A DNA stretch of 32,375 nt, from positions 1-32,375 of the forward strand of contig JAJZAK010000029.1 of the NCBI GenBank assembly GCA_021799485.1, in the 5' to 3' direction. Each line of letters begins with the position of its first letter. Position 1 is the stretch's first letter. This DNA comes from a bacterium. Its GTDB lineage: Bacteria > Elusimicrobiota > Elusimicrobia > UBA1565 > UBA9628. Under the pieces are notes generated by a model. The model was not told the DNA's origin. It saw nothing but the letters and a program-made list of their open reading frames with translations, and searched no databases. The position numbers were made by a program, and so were the translations under genes. Shown here one piece after another: positions 5,642-15,300 of the stretch.

Positions 5642-7537
5642 ATGACCCCCGAGGAAGGCCTTCGGCGCTTTTGGGGCTACGACGATTTTAAGCCCCTTCA
5701 GCGCGAAGCCGTGCAGGCGGCTCTTGCGGGCCGCGATTGCCTCGTCGTCCTGCCGACCGGGGGCGGCAAAAGCCTCTGCTACCAACTGCCCGCCGCGATC
5801 GGCCGCGGGCTGGTGCTCGTCGTCTCCCCGCTCATCGCCCTGATGGACGACCAGGTCGCCGCGGCGCGGGAAGCGGGTCTCGCGGCCGACGCTCTCCATT
5901 CCAATCTGGACGCCGCCCGGCGCGCCGACGCCTATCGCCGCCTGGCCCGTGGGGAGACGGCGCTGCTCTACGTCAGCCCCGAGCGGCTGATGATGGAGGG
6001 ACTGCTTGAGGACGCATCCGCCCGGCTCGTCCTCGTCGCGGTCGACGAGGCGCACTGCGTGTCCCATTGGGGGCATGAGTTCCGGCCCGAATATAGAAAG
6101 CTCGCGGACGTCTTGGAGCGCCTGCCCAAGGCCGCGCGCATGGCGCTCACCGCGACAGCGACGCCGGAGGTCCAGGAGGATGTCTGCTCCCAGCTCAAGC
6201 TGCGCCATCCGGCGAGGTTCGTCGGCCATCCCGACCGCCCCAATCTTATCTATCGCGCTTTTCAGCGCCGAGACCAGCTGGCGCAAATCCTGGAAGTCGC
6301 GCGCCGCAATCCCGGCGCCGGCGGCATCGTCTACGCCCAGACCCGCAAGGATGTGGAGAGGATCGCCGGGGGCTTGAAGCGCGCCGGCGTTTCCTGCGCC
6401 CCCTATCACGCCGGGCTCCCCGCCGAGGAGCGCCGGCGCACCCAGGACGACTTCGTCAACGAGCGCCTCGACGTCGCCGTCGCGACCATCGCCTTCGGCA
6501 TGGGGATCGACCGGCCTGGCGTCCGTTACGTCGTGCACGCGAACACCCCGCGCTCGGTCGAGCACTACCAGCAGGAATCGGGACGCGCGGGGCGCGACGG
6601 CGCAAGCGCCGAGTGCGTGCTGCTTTTCGCCGCCTCCGACCTGGCGGCCCATCGGGCCCTGGCGCTCAAGGACGGCCCCTTGGCGCCCGAGCGCCGGCAA
6701 GCGATCGAGCGCCAGCTTCGGGAGATCGGGCGCTACGCCGTCTCGCCCGTGTGCCGCCACCGGCTTCTCGCCGAGCATTTTGGGGCGTCGTATCAGGGGG
6801 ACAGCATGCGACAGGGCGTCCCGGGTTGCGGGGCCTGCGACGTCTGCCTGGGCGAAACGAGGAGCCTCGCTCCGGAGGAGGCTCTCCTGACGGCGAAAAA
6901 AATCTTGAGCGCCGCCTGGAGGGCGAGAGGACGGTTCGGGGCGGGCTACGTCGTCAATCTCCTCCTGGGGAAGGCCGATGAGCGCATGAAGCGAAACGGT
7001 CATGATGCTCTTCAAGTTTTCGGGCTGCTCAAAGAGGCCGGGGAACAGGCCGTGCGTTCGTGGACGGACCAGCTCATCGTCCAGGGATTTCTCGAAGTGG
7101 CGGAGGAAGGAGACTACCCGCTCCTGCGCATCACCGAGGCGGGACAAGCGCTCTGCCGGGATGAGGGAACGGTGAGGTTGGGCGCCCCCGCCCCCCAAGC
7201 GCCTCGCTCGCGAAAAAAAGCCAAGGTTTCCGGTCGGAGCGTAGCCCAAGGGCAGGCCCTGGACGAGGAGCTCTTCGATCGCCTGCGGCGCCTGCGCCGG
7301 CAGATCGCGGAGACCTTGGGCGTTCCTCCCTATGTTGTTTTCCATGATAGCGCCTTGGCCGAGATGGCGGCGCTCAAGCCAGGCACCCTGGAGGCCTTGC
7401 GCGAAGTCAAAGGGGTCGGCGACAGGAAACTGGAACGTTACGGCGCCGCCTTCCTCGAAGCCATGAGGGGGTCGGGTCTCAACATTCAACAGTCGGGATC
7501 GCCTCAATCTCTCAATCCGTTGAAAGTTGAGACCTGA
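5642..7537 (+). CDS. recQ: ATP-dependent DNA helicase RecQ
   Basis: This 631-aa superfamily-2 3'-5' helicase works in recombination and fork repair. Walker A is VLPTGGGKSLCYQLP (36-50), and the motif 0 region FKPLQREAV lies at 16-24. The DEAH box with the RecQ-specific loop is DEAHCVSHWGHEFRPEY (135-151), and motif III is TATAT. QQESGRAGRDG is motif VI. A zinc-binding set follows (VCRHRLL ... GCGACDVC), then a winged helix and a C-terminal HRDC domain (about 545-615). Length is typical. The last roughly 23 residues, from RGSGLNIQQ onward, and the TGA are encoded by an inserted repeat (7468-7541), so the C-terminal tail is foreign. Confidence 0.97.
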   Translation: MTPEEGLRRFWGYDDFKPLQREAVQAALAGRDCLVVLPTGGGKSLCYQLPAAIGRGLVLVVSPLIALMDDQVAAAREAGLAADALHSNLDAARRADAYRRLARGETALLYVSPERLMMEGLLEDASARLVLVAVDEAHCVSHWGHEFRPEYRKLADVLERLPKAARMALTATATPEVQEDVCSQLKLRHPARFVGHPDRPNLIYRAFQRRDQLAQILEVARRNPGAGGIVYAQTRKDVERIAGGLKRAGVSCAPYHAGLPAEERRRTQDDFVNERLDVAVATIAFGMGIDRPGVRYVVHANTPRSVEHYQQESGRAGRDGASAECVLLFAASDLAAHRALALKDGPLAPERRQAIERQLREIGRYAVSPVCRHRLLAEHFGASYQGDSMRQGVPGCGACDVCLGETRSLAPEEALLTAKKILSAAWRARGRFGAGYVVNLLLGKADERMKRNGHDALQVFGLLKEAGEQAVRSWTDQLIVQGFLEVAEEGDYPLLRITEAGQALCRDEGTVRLGAPAPQAPRSRKKAKVSGRSVAQGQALDEELFDRLRRLRRQIAETLGVPPYVVFHDSALAEMAALKPGTLEALREVKGVGDRKLERYGAAFLEAMRGSGLNIQQSGSPQSLNPLKVET

Positions 7538-7541
7538 CCCC
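7468..7541. repeat. REP/MITE-like inverted repeat, copy 1
   Basis: A 23-bp left arm (7468-7490, starting GGGGTCGGGTCTCAAC) pairs with 7519-7541 at 21 of 23 positions around a 28-nt loop. The stem supplies the last recQ codons and its TGA at 7535-7537, and it ends one base before the carbonic anhydrase ATG. Copy 2 at 8083-8145 shares the GGGGTCGGGTCT core. This core type resembles dispersed palindromes mobilised by REP-associated tyrosine transposases. No such transposase gene is in the window. Confidence 0.8.
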
Positions 7542-7542
7542 T

Positions 7543-8112
7543 ATGTATCGCCTGCGGCCCGTCGAAAAGAATTCCGACATCCCTAAGGCGTATGCCCAGG
7601 GACCGATCGGGGACCTTTTGCGCTATCATAACCTAGAAGCGCCGCTTCAGCCGACGAGCCAGGCGAAGCTCCTGATCGGGATGTGCATGGATAACCGCAA
7701 GCACCTGCGTATCCCGGACAATTTTGCCTACATCCTGAGGGCTGGCGGAGCCAACCTGCGCTACAGCGAATTCAAGGTCTCCTACGCGATCGCGGTGGGC
7801 GGCGTCCGGGCGATCGCGCTCATGGGCCATACTCAATGCGGGATGGTGAACCTCATGGCGAGGCGCAAGGTCTTTGTTGACGGGCTCGTCAGGAGGGCCG
7901 GCTGGCGCCGGGACGTCGCGGAACAGCATTTCATGCATTTCGCCCCGATGTTCGAGATCGGAAGCGAGACGGACTTCATCCTCTCGGAGGCCAAGAGGCT
8001 CCGTCTCCGCTATCCTCGCGTCGTCGTGGCGCCGCTGATTTACAAGGTGGAGGACAACCGCCTCTACCACCTCGACGAAGAAAGGGGGTCGGGTCTTCAT
8101 AATTCACCATAG
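7543..8112 (+). CDS. Beta-class carbonic anhydrase-like protein
   Basis: The 189-aa protein has the beta-CA zinc site. [16 protein letters not shown] supplies C48 with the D50/R52 dyad, [13 protein letters not shown] is the conserved strand, and [10 protein letters not shown] supplies H96 and C99. It would hydrate CO2 to bicarbonate in the cytoplasm. It belongs to a divergent subgroup with MCMDNR rather than CxDSR. The ATG lies directly after the right arm of repeat copy 1, leaving no Shine-Dalgarno. Translation may re-initiate from the recQ stop 5 nt upstream, or an earlier start was lost. Its last residues (RGSGLHNSP) and stop lie inside repeat copy 2. Confidence 0.82.
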   Translation: MYRLRPVEKNSDIPKAYAQGPIGDLLRYHNLEAPLQPTSQAKLLIGMCMDNRKHLRIPDNFAYILRAGGANLRYSEFKVSYAIAVGGVRAIALMGHTQCGMVNLMARRKVFVDGLVRRAGWRRDVAEQHFMHFAPMFEIGSETDFILSEAKRLRLRYPRVVVAPLIYKVEDNRLYHLDEERGSGLHNSP

Positions 8113-8145
8113 GAGAGAATGTGAATTGTGAAGACCCGACCCCCT
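8083..8145. repeat. REP/MITE-like inverted repeat, copy 2
   Basis: Arms 8083-8107 and 8121-8145 are reverse complements at 24 of 25 positions with a 13-nt loop, making a long stable hairpin that starts AGGGGGTCGGGTCTTCA. It supplies the last codons and the TAG (8110-8112) of the carbonic anhydrase gene. The outer core is shared with copy 1 and the inner part differs, as expected for members of one dispersed family. Confidence 0.82.
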
Positions 8146-8213
8146 ATCCCCCGCGAGAAAATTCGTTAAAATATCTCACAGGCATTTTTATTTTTAGCAA
8201 GGAGGCAATCATC

Positions 8214-8798
8214 ATGTCCACGCTCGTTCAAAAGTCCGCGCCGGCTTTCAAGGCGGCCGCCGTTTCCGGGAAGCTCTTCAAGGAGATCTCTCTCGATCAA
8301 TATAAGGGGAAGTGGCTCGTTCTTTTCTTCTACCCACTCGACTTCACCTTCGTCTGCCCGACCGAGATTACGGCCTTCAGCGATCGGGTTGAGGACTTCA
8401 AGAAGATCAACTGCGAGATTTTAGGGTGTTCGGTGGACAGCCAGTTCACGCACCTAGCCTGGATCAACACCCCCCGCAAGGAAGGCGGCCTCGGCGAGGT
8501 GCGCTACCCGATTCTCGCGGACGTCACGAAGAAGATCGCCTCGGACTACGGGGTCCTCACGGAGGGAGGCGTCGCTCTGCGCGGATTGTTTCTCATCAAT
8601 CCCAAGGGAGTCGTGGCCTACGAGGTCGTCCATGATCTCGCCGTCGGACGCAGCGTCGACGAGACGCTTCGGGTTCTGAAGGCCTTCCAGCAGGTGGAAA
8701 AGACCGGCGAGGTCTGCCCGGCGGACTGGACCGAGGGCGAGAAGACCATGGCCCCCGACCCGGTCAAGTCGAAAAAATATTTCGCGTCGGTCGACTGA
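8214..8798 (+). CDS. Typical 2-Cys peroxiredoxin (AhpC/Prx1 group)
   Basis: This 194-aa thiol peroxidase would reduce hydrogen peroxide and organic peroxides. The peroxidatic Cys is C48 in [12 protein letters not shown], and the resolving Cys is C168 in GEVCPADW. Both GGLG (in [11 protein letters not shown]) and a C-terminal YF (KKYFASVD) are present. These two motifs mark the Prx form prone to hyperoxidation by its own substrate, a property best known in eukaryotes. The ATG at 8214 has AAGGAGG at good spacing. The frame is open to 8121, but those codons lie in repeat copy 2 and intergenic A/T-rich DNA. Confidence 0.96.
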   Translation: MSTLVQKSAPAFKAAAVSGKLFKEISLDQYKGKWLVLFFYPLDFTFVCPTEITAFSDRVEDFKKINCEILGCSVDSQFTHLAWINTPRKEGGLGEVRYPILADVTKKIASDYGVLTEGGVALRGLFLINPKGVVAYEVVHDLAVGRSVDETLRVLKAFQQVEKTGEVCPADWTEGEKTMAPDPVKSKKYFASVD

Positions 8799-8953
8799 TC
8801 GGCCTCGGGGCTGGCGCCGTTACGGATGCCTGAGTCGCCTGGGCGCATATTAGACGCCCCGTCTGCCGCTCCTTCCGGGCCCCTTATCGCCCGCTGAAAG
8901 CCGCGAACTTTTTTGACGCTTCTTCGTAATATGAATTGCTTATGATCGGGGCG

Positions 8954-9382
8954 ATGACTTCTGCCCGTCGGCGCCTCCCGTTGTCGTGGACGCGCCTCCT
9001 CCCCCTGGTTTTCGCGATTTTGGCGCTCGGGGGAAGTCCCTCTTTGGCCGTCGCCTCCGCTTCCGCCCCCTTGGCGGCAAGAAGCTCCCGCCGATCTCAA
9101 GCGATCAAGACGGCTCAACGCAAGCAGGCCGCGAAATCTCGTCCGGCCCACAAGAGCGCGGCCTCCAGGGTCCTCAAAAAGGCCCTCAAAAACGAGGTCA
9201 AGGCCCGCGTGTATGAGCGCAAGGCGCGGCAGGCCGGCTTCTTCAACGTTTTCAAAGACATCATTTACCAGATGAAGGCAGATCATTATCGGGAGAAGGC
9301 CAAAAAAGATTTCGAACGAGCCGCCGAGATCGAGTCGCGCCGCGTCGGCCATCAATCCTTGGGGAAGGACGCGACCTCCTAA
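8954..9382 (+). CDS. Small secreted basic protein, unknown function
   Basis: I do not recognise a family. The 142-aa product from the ATG at 8954 starts with an export signal (TSARRRLPLSWTRLLPLVFAILALGG) and a plausible cleavage near SLAVASASA. The mature part is very rich in Lys, Arg and Ala and probably helical (SRVLKKALKNEVKARVYERKARQ), ending in YREKAKKDFERAAEIE. An ATG at 8942 and a TTG at 8936 are alternative starts. The 3' end overlaps the converging PorV-like gene by 4 bp. About 155 bp without a gene separate it from the peroxiredoxin; I see only a small GGGCG/CGCCC hairpin there. A periplasmic or envelope location is inferred from the signal only. Confidence 0.6.
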   Translation: MTSARRRLPLSWTRLLPLVFAILALGGSPSLAVASASAPLAARSSRRSQAIKTAQRKQAAKSRPAHKSAASRVLKKALKNEVKARVYERKARQAGFFNVFKDIIYQMKADHYREKAKKDFERAAEIESRRVGHQSLGKDATS

Positions 9383-10329
9383 TTCGGCGTGTCGTTCAAA
9401 GTGGCGCCGGAAGGGGATTCGATGAATCGGAAGCGCAGGGAAAGCGCTTGGCCGGGGCCCGCGTCGCTATTCAGGGCTATGCTCATCGCGTAGGAAATTT
9501 CGACCCCGAATTTTTTGACGCCCAAACCCCAACTCCAAAGCGGCTGAGCGCCTCCCGCCGCGACGCCGCTGCGGACAACAAAGAGGGAATGTCCCCTCTC
9601 ATTGTTCCACCATCGTTCAACCCCCATGGATTCCTGGTCGCGGGAGGGGTTCCCGGCTGCCGCGTTTGAGTGGGCATAGTCGGCGGCGAAGACGAAGTCG
9701 GGCAATTCGACGGCGAAGCCGGCTCGGGCCGTCCTCGGAGCCCGCTCGTCGAAGCCGGGCATGTCCCAGGCAGGCTGGTTGGCGTTGAGGAGGGAGGCGC
9801 CAAAGGAAAATCGCCGGCGGAAGCGATAAATGGCCCCCGCGTCGACGCCGAAGCGTTCAGAGTCCGGCGCGCCCCCGGTTTCGTTGAGCCCCAACATCTT
9901 GGCGCTCGCTCCGAGATAGAGCTGGCCGCCGGGAACATGGCGCGCGGGTTCGCCCCCCCAACTGACGGCTTCCATCTGCTCCGAGCCGGCGGCGCCTTCT
10001 TGGCCCGACAGCCCCGAAAATGTCGCGACGCCGAGCCTGGCGGGAAGCCGCATGGAAACGATGCCGTTGAGATTGTCTTCGGGAGCTGGAGAGGAGGCTG
10101 ACGGGATCTCTCGGACCCCATCAAGGCGCATCGAAAGGCGGGGGATGGCGGCGAGTCCGGCGGGATTGAAGAAGACGGAAACGGGGTCGCCGTAGACCGC
10201 CGTGAAGGCGCCGCCCATCGCCATGGAACGGGCGCTATAAGCCGTGTCCTGGAAGGCGGGCCATGCCGGCAAGGAGGCGGCGACGAGCAAGGCGGCGGAA
10301 GCCGGCCAAACCGTCAAGCGCGGGCGCAC
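9379..10329 (-). CDS. PorV/PorQ-like outer-membrane beta-barrel protein
   Basis: After a signal peptide (VRPRLTVWPASAALLVAASLPAWPA) the mature protein opens with ARSMAMGGAFTAVYGDPVSVFFNPAGLAAIPR. This is the diagnostic N-terminus of PorV/PorQ/UPF0164 and FadL-like barrels, in which GGAFTA and NPAGLA recur. The rest shows alternating amphipathic strands and ends with an aromatic strand, SLRFRFIES. I choose the GTG at 10329 (316 aa). The in-frame ATG at 10377 forms the outermost bases of the terminator hairpin of the upstream PepSY gene and would add 16 polar residues before the signal. The function could be transport or secretion support; no type IX secretion partner is visible. Confidence 0.78.
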   Translation of the reverse strand: MRPRLTVWPASAALLVAASLPAWPAFQDTAYSARSMAMGGAFTAVYGDPVSVFFNPAGLAAIPRLSMRLDGVREIPSASSPAPEDNLNGIVSMRLPARLGVATFSGLSGQEGAAGSEQMEAVSWGGEPARHVPGGQLYLGASAKMLGLNETGGAPDSERFGVDAGAIYRFRRRFSFGASLLNANQPAWDMPGFDERAPRTARAGFAVELPDFVFAADYAHSNAAAGNPSRDQESMGVERWWNNERGHSLFVVRSGVAAGGAQPLWSWGLGVKKFGVEISYAMSIALNSDAGPGQALSLRFRFIESPSGATLNDTPN

Positions 10330-10374
10330 GGAAATCTCTTTGCCCTGGGGGAGGAAGCGCCGCGGGACAAACAA

Positions 10375-10404
10375 CATCCCGCCGGCATTTCAGCCGGCGG
10401 GATG
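10375..10404 (-). terminator. Intrinsic terminator of the PepSY-domain gene
   Basis: CATCCCGCCGGC (10375-10386) and GCCGGCGGGATG (10393-10404) are perfect 12-bp arms around a 6-nt loop. On the minus strand the stem is followed by TTGTTTGT. It begins about 20 bp after the stop codon of the PepSY gene. Confidence 0.72.
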
Positions 10405-10423
10405 GGCGCTCGTCGCAAAGCCG

Positions 10424-10945
10424 TTAGTCGGCGTTCTTGACGTTGATGAGGGCTCCTGTTTTAGCGTCGACATGGACTTCCTTGAGCCCTCGGCCCGATT
10501 GGGGCTTGATCTTGAACTCATAGACGGGCTTGTCGTGCTTCTTTTCGAGTTCGGTCTTCGTGATCGTTCCAGGAACGGCTTTGAGCGCGGTCTGGCTGGC
10601 CTGGCTTGCGGGAACGAGCTTCCCTTTCTTTGAGTCCGGATCCACCGCGTTTTCCGCGGCTCTCACGCCTTTCTCGACCTGATGGACGGGCCACATGGCG
10701 CCGGTTTCAAGATCGTGGCTAAGAGTATCCTTATGAGCGCCGGCGGAGGGCGCGGCGGCGGGAGCCGTCGCGGCGGAATTCGGCTGCGCGGAAGGCGTCG
10801 CGGCCGTCGGTTGGGCTTGCGTGGCGGGAGCGGCTCCCGCCTGGGGCTGTGCCCCGGGGGCTTGGTTTTGCGCCCCAGCGCTTCTCGCGAGCGAGAATGC
10901 CGCAGCCAAGGTCCAGAGGGCGGATGATAGACGCGCGTTTCGCAT
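10424..10945 (-). CDS. Secreted PepSY-domain protein with Ala/Pro-rich linker
   Basis: The 173-aa product has a signal peptide (MRNARLSSALWTLAAAFSLARSAGA), a low-complexity Ala/Pro/Gln linker of about 60 residues, and a C-terminal PepSY-like domain. That domain is ASQTALKAVPGTITKTELEKKHDKPVYEFKIKP followed by KEVHVDAKTGALINVKNAD, ending in the usual hydrophobic-charged strand. PepSY domains often bind or inhibit peptidases or act as envelope sensors. The ATG at 10945 has AAGGAG 8 nt upstream. The longer frame to 11014 lacks a signal at its start. A 5' leader hairpin (GCCAG/CTGGC, 10971-10992) and a minus-strand TATTAT at 10998-11003 precede it. The terminator at 10375 closes the unit. Confidence 0.8.
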   Translation of the reverse strand: MRNARLSSALWTLAAAFSLARSAGAQNQAPGAQPQAGAAPATQAQPTAATPSAQPNSAATAPAAAPSAGAHKDTLSHDLETGAMWPVHQVEKGVRAAENAVDPDSKKGKLVPASQASQTALKAVPGTITKTELEKKHDKPVYEFKIKPQSGRGLKEVHVDAKTGALINVKNAD

Positions 10946-11039
10946 TCGTTGATCTCCTTGCGTGAGAAATGGCCAGACGCGATTTCGCCTGGCACTTATA
11001 ATAGATACGCTCAAAAAGGGAAAAAGTTCGCGGAACGGG

Positions 11040-12320
11040 TTAGGGCGTCGGGCGGCCGCCGTCCCAGACTTCCTTGGAGGCGGCGCCGGCGTAGAGGTCG
11101 CGGCGGCTCCTCTCGATGCGCGTCAGGGTGTCGCCGATGTCGCGGATCGCCTCGCGAACGTCGACCAAGGGTCCCTGGAAGGCGAGGTAGCGATAGCGAG
11201 AAAGCCGGAAGGCTTTCCGGTCTGTTTTCAGTTCGGGAATGTAATAGGACAGGCGGACCTTCGAGTCCTCGATTTCCTTGTCGAAGGAGGCGTCCCCCTC
11301 GCCGACATAGATGCGGGCGTCGCCCACGAGGAAGGCGCTCCGCTCGTAGAAGTGCTTGGCTTCCTGGTGTTCCCCATAGTAGCGCAAGCCCTCGAAGATG
11401 GGGACCCGCACTTCGAAGTCGGCCGTGTACGATTGCTTCGAAACTCCCGGAATGCTGTTGCCCTCTCCGCCCCAGGCTCCCGTCAGCCCCACCTCCGGGA
11501 AATACTGCGCGATTTTCTGTTTCACGCGGACATCGGCGGCTTTCGCGGCGGCGACGGCGCGGGTGATGTAGGGGCTTTCCTTGCCGATGGTAAAGACGTT
11601 GATATCCAAGTCGCCCACCATGTCGATCGCGGGGACGGCGACGGTTCCGCTGTCGATCCCCAAAAGAATGCCGAGTTTCTCGATGTTATAGTCATAGCGA
11701 ACCAAGGCGCTCGCCTGGCCGTAGCGGGCGATCCAACGCTGGTCTTCCAAAAGGTAGAGGTCCTGGGGATTGACTTGTCCGTTGCTGACAAAGGTCTTGA
11801 CGGTGGTGTAGAGGGGATCGATAAGCTGATTTTCGACGTATCGCCATACGTCCTGAAGCCCGCGCTCGAAAGAGGCGGCGAAATAGTAGTTGATCGCCTG
11901 CTGGTCGACCAGGTAGCGCTCGACGAGGACCTTCGCCTTCGCGGTATCCAGGTCCTTGTAGGCGGCCCAGATCGCGAAGGGGTACTGCGGATTCAGATCA
12001 AGGGAGCTCGTCAGCGCCCCCGACGGTTGGAACTTAAACGGAGATCCGGCGATGCCTTGGAGGGGGAAGGGGCCGGGACTCCCGATGTAGCCTTTCTCGT
12101 CGGTGCCCTGGGCCTCCAGATTGGGGATCAGATAGGAACGGCTGACCGTGATGGCGGCCTGGGCCTTCTGGACCGCGGCCAACGCCGCTTTGATTCCCGG
12201 GCTGTAGGACTCCGCTTGGAGCACGGCGGCCTTCAGAGACAGGGGCTTCGTCTCCGCGGCGCCGGCCAAGGCGGCCGGCGTTAATATCATCAGGGTCGAC
12301 AGTCCAAGCCAAGGTCTCAT
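11040..12320 (-). CDS. TolC-family outer-membrane efflux protein
   Basis: The 426-aa protein has an N-terminal signal (LGLSTLMILTPAALAGAAE) and then LSLKAAVLQAESYSPGIKAALAAVQKAQAAI, the first periplasmic helix repeat of TolC proteins. A second helical hairpin follows (ITRAVAAAKAADVRVKQKIAQYFPEVGL), equivalent to the internal duplication. It would form the trimeric exit duct for the RND pump encoded 12 bp upstream in the same operon. The downstream tail has only a 4-bp GTTC/GAAC stem followed by TTTTTCCCTTTTT as a possible terminator. The length is average for the family. Confidence 0.85.
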   Translation of the reverse strand: MRPWLGLSTLMILTPAALAGAAETKPLSLKAAVLQAESYSPGIKAALAAVQKAQAAITVSRSYLIPNLEAQGTDEKGYIGSPGPFPLQGIAGSPFKFQPSGALTSSLDLNPQYPFAIWAAYKDLDTAKAKVLVERYLVDQQAINYYFAASFERGLQDVWRYVENQLIDPLYTTVKTFVSNGQVNPQDLYLLEDQRWIARYGQASALVRYDYNIEKLGILLGIDSGTVAVPAIDMVGDLDINVFTIGKESPYITRAVAAAKAADVRVKQKIAQYFPEVGLTGAWGGEGNSIPGVSKQSYTADFEVRVPIFEGLRYYGEHQEAKHFYERSAFLVGDARIYVGEGDASFDKEIEDSKVRLSYYIPELKTDRKAFRLSRYRYLAFQGPLVDVREAIRDIGDTLTRIERSRRDLYAGAASKEVWDGGRPTP

Positions 12321-12332
12321 GGGGAGCTCCCG

Positions 12333-15300
12333 TCAAGCCCCCTTTTCTTTCGTATCGTCCACGATGGCCGAGGAATGTCCGTCCGGCGCGGCGGCCGCCG
12401 CGCGCTCGGGCTCGTAATAGTTCCCCGTGGGGTCATGCGGGTGCATGGAGGGGGTCTTGATGCTGGCTTTGCGGCGCAAAACGGCGTAGAAGCAGGGCAG
12501 AATGAGGAGCGTGGCCGCGGTGGCCATGAGAAGGCCCCCGAAAACGGCGCGGCCGAGAGGCGCCGACTGCTTGCCCGACTCGCTGAGTCCAAGCGCCATC
12601 GGGAGCATGCCGGCCAACATGGCGATCGCGGTCATGAGGATGGGGCGCAGGCGCTGGCTTGCGCCCTCGATCGCGGCCTCGGCGGCGTTCTTGCCTCGCA
12701 GGCGGGCGTGCTCGGCGAAGACGCAGAGCATGATGGCGTTCGCGCCCGCGACGCCCAAGCACATGATGATGCCGATGTAGGACTGGATGTTGAGCGTGTC
12801 GCCCGTCAGCATCAGGATGCCCCCGCAGCCGAGAAGAACGGCCGGGGTCGTCGAGAGGACGGTCGCGGCGAGGGCGGGCGACTGGAAGTAGGCCGCGAGA
12901 AGGATCAGGATCACCACCACCGCCATGATCAGTCCCGTTCGCAGTCCGCTAAAGAGGCTGTTGAGCGCCGGGGCTTCGCCGCGAAGCTGAACCCAGACGC
13001 CGCGCGGCCGCTCCTTCGCCAAGTCCTTGATGACATCCTCCACCATCTTGGAGGCATGGCCGAGGTCGAGATTATAGAGATTGGCCGAGAGCATGATCTC
13101 GCGCTCGCCGTTTAAGCGGTCGTACTCGCCGACGATCGTCCCCGTGCTTACCGTCGCGAAGTTCTTGAGCGGGACCGCGCCTCCGTAGAGGTCTCCGTTG
13201 TGCAGGGGGATCAGCATGTTCTTGAGCTTCTTGAGGGAGTCGGTGAGGTGCTGGTCGATTTGGGTCTGAACCATGTAGCCGACGCCGTGCGCCAGGTCGG
13301 CCCAAAAGGTGCGGTGGTTGTAGCGCGACGACATGGTGTAGTTCTCGACGGAGTCGGCGATCTTGTCGACGGTGAAGCCCAGGGTGCCGGCCTTGTAGCG
13401 ATCGATGCGGATTTTGGCGGCCGGATAGTCGAGAGGCTCCTCGTAGCGGACGTCCCGGAAGCCGGGCAGGGTCTTGATCCTGGCCAGGAACTTGTCGGCG
13501 TAGGCGCGGTCCGCCTTGAAGTCGGTGCCGGTCACGGCGAGCTCGATGGGCGTGGGAGAGCCCTGGGCCAGGATCTGGGAGACGAGATCCGATGGTTCGA
13601 AGGAAACGGACATCTGGGGCACGTCCTTGGCGATTTGTTTCCGGAGCTGTTCCTTGATCGCCGGGATGTTCCACTTTTTTTCCTTGGGAAGGTCGACGTT
13701 GACGATCGACTCCTCGGGGCCGGAGGTGAACTGGTAGATGAGGTTGGCCGCGTAATCCGGCGACTGCATGCCGACGTAGCCGATGGTGTCGGCGCCGGGG
13801 CCGACGATCTTCTTGACGATGGCGAGGACCTGGTTGGTCAGCGCTTCGGTCGTTTCAATCGAACTCCCCGCCGGGGCGGAGAGATGCATGCGAAATTGGC
13901 TCGTCTCGGCCGGCGGGAAGATGTCGCGGCCGATATGGGTGAACACCCAAAAGGCCGCCAGCGACGCCGCGGCCAGGTAGGAGGCTACGACGAGGCTCCG
14001 CGCCCTCATCAGAACGGAAAGGGCCTTCGTATAAAACCGGCGAAACCTCTCGAAAGGGCCGTCGACATGCCCCTCATGGGCCTTGATCTGGATCCAGATG
14101 GCCGAGATCGGCACGAAGGAACTCGACAACACAAACGAGCAGAGAAGCGCGAAGCCCACGGAAAGCGAGAGCGGCACGAAGAGGGCCCTGGCGACCTCCT
14201 TCATGAAGAGGGCCGGGAGGAACACCGCCATGATGCAGCCCGTGGCGAGGAGATTGGGCGTGACGGTCTCGGTGGCGCCGTCGAAGCTCGCCTTCGCGAT
14301 GCTCTTGCCGCGGCCGAGATGGGAAAAGATGTTCTCGATGGTGACGATGCCCTGGTCGACGAGGATCGCGATGGAAAGCGCGAGTCCTCCCAGCGTCATG
14401 ATGTTGACGGTCTGGCCGGCCAGCCACAGGAGGAGCAGCCCGCCCATGAGGGCGAGGGGGATGTTGGAGCAGACGAGGAAGACGCTCTTGAAGTCGCGTA
14501 AAAAGAGGAAGACGACGAGGCCCACAAGAAACGCTTCCAGGAGCCCCTCGGTGAACAGCGACTTGATGGCCTCGACCACGTAGACGGACTGGTCGAAGAC
14601 ATAGTTGACGTTCATGTTTTTCGGCACCAGTTCCCGGAACGTGGGAAGCGCGGTCTTGACGCCGTCGACGACGTCGAGGGTGGATGCGTTTCCGACCTTG
14701 ACGACGGGAAGGTAGGCGCAGCGGCGACCGTTGTACTCCGCGTAGCCTCTCTGGATGTTGGAGACAAATTTGATCTTGGCGACATCGCCGAGGGTGACCG
14801 TGGGGACGGTCGCCAGCCGCAAGGGGACCGCCTTGAGGTCCTGGAAGTTCCTGGCGTAATAGTTCGCGGAAACCATCGGGTAGTTCGGCCCCGAGTAGAT
14901 ATTGCCCGGCGGAAGGACGACTTCGCCTGTATTCATCGCTTTCGCGACGTCAAGGGGCGAGAGGAAGTGTTTTTTGAGCTTCTTGGGATCGGTAAAGAGG
15001 ACGACCGTCGGCTCGGAAGCTCCGAAGGGGGCCGGCGAGCTCAGACCCGGCAGGGTCGCGAAGTAGGGGCGCACGCGGTTCATCGCCTCATCTTGGAGAT
15101 GCGAGAGCTCGTCTAAAGAGAGCTCCCCGCGCTGCAGGCCCGTGTCTCTATAGGAAACGACGACGTCGCCCACCGGGAGGCTTCCGGCGTCGAGGTGGAT
15201 GAGAAACGGAGGAAAGATGCCCGGCGGCATGAAGGCGAGCGCCCGGGTCGCGAAGGCGCTCATTTCCGCGAGGACCGCGGCGATGTCGGTGCCTTCGTTG

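Noticed and set aside
5603-7507. 634-codon open frame on the minus strand across recQ
   Set aside because: It is antisense to an unambiguous RecQ with all helicase motifs. Its own translation has no recognisable domain and mirrors codon bias in GC-rich DNA.
8799-8953. Possible terminator or promoter between peroxiredoxin and the basic protein
   Set aside because: GGGCG/CGCCC has no T-tract, and TTGACG at 8913 has no -10 at 16-18 bp.
10962-12284. 440-codon plus-strand open frame across tolC
   Set aside because: It is antisense to a TolC protein with a signal peptide and helix repeats; the translation is low in hydrophobic core patterns.
13200-14501. 433-codon plus-strand open frame across the RND gene
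   Set aside because: It is a shadow of the RND coding strand, rich in Gly, Arg, Asp and His with no domain.
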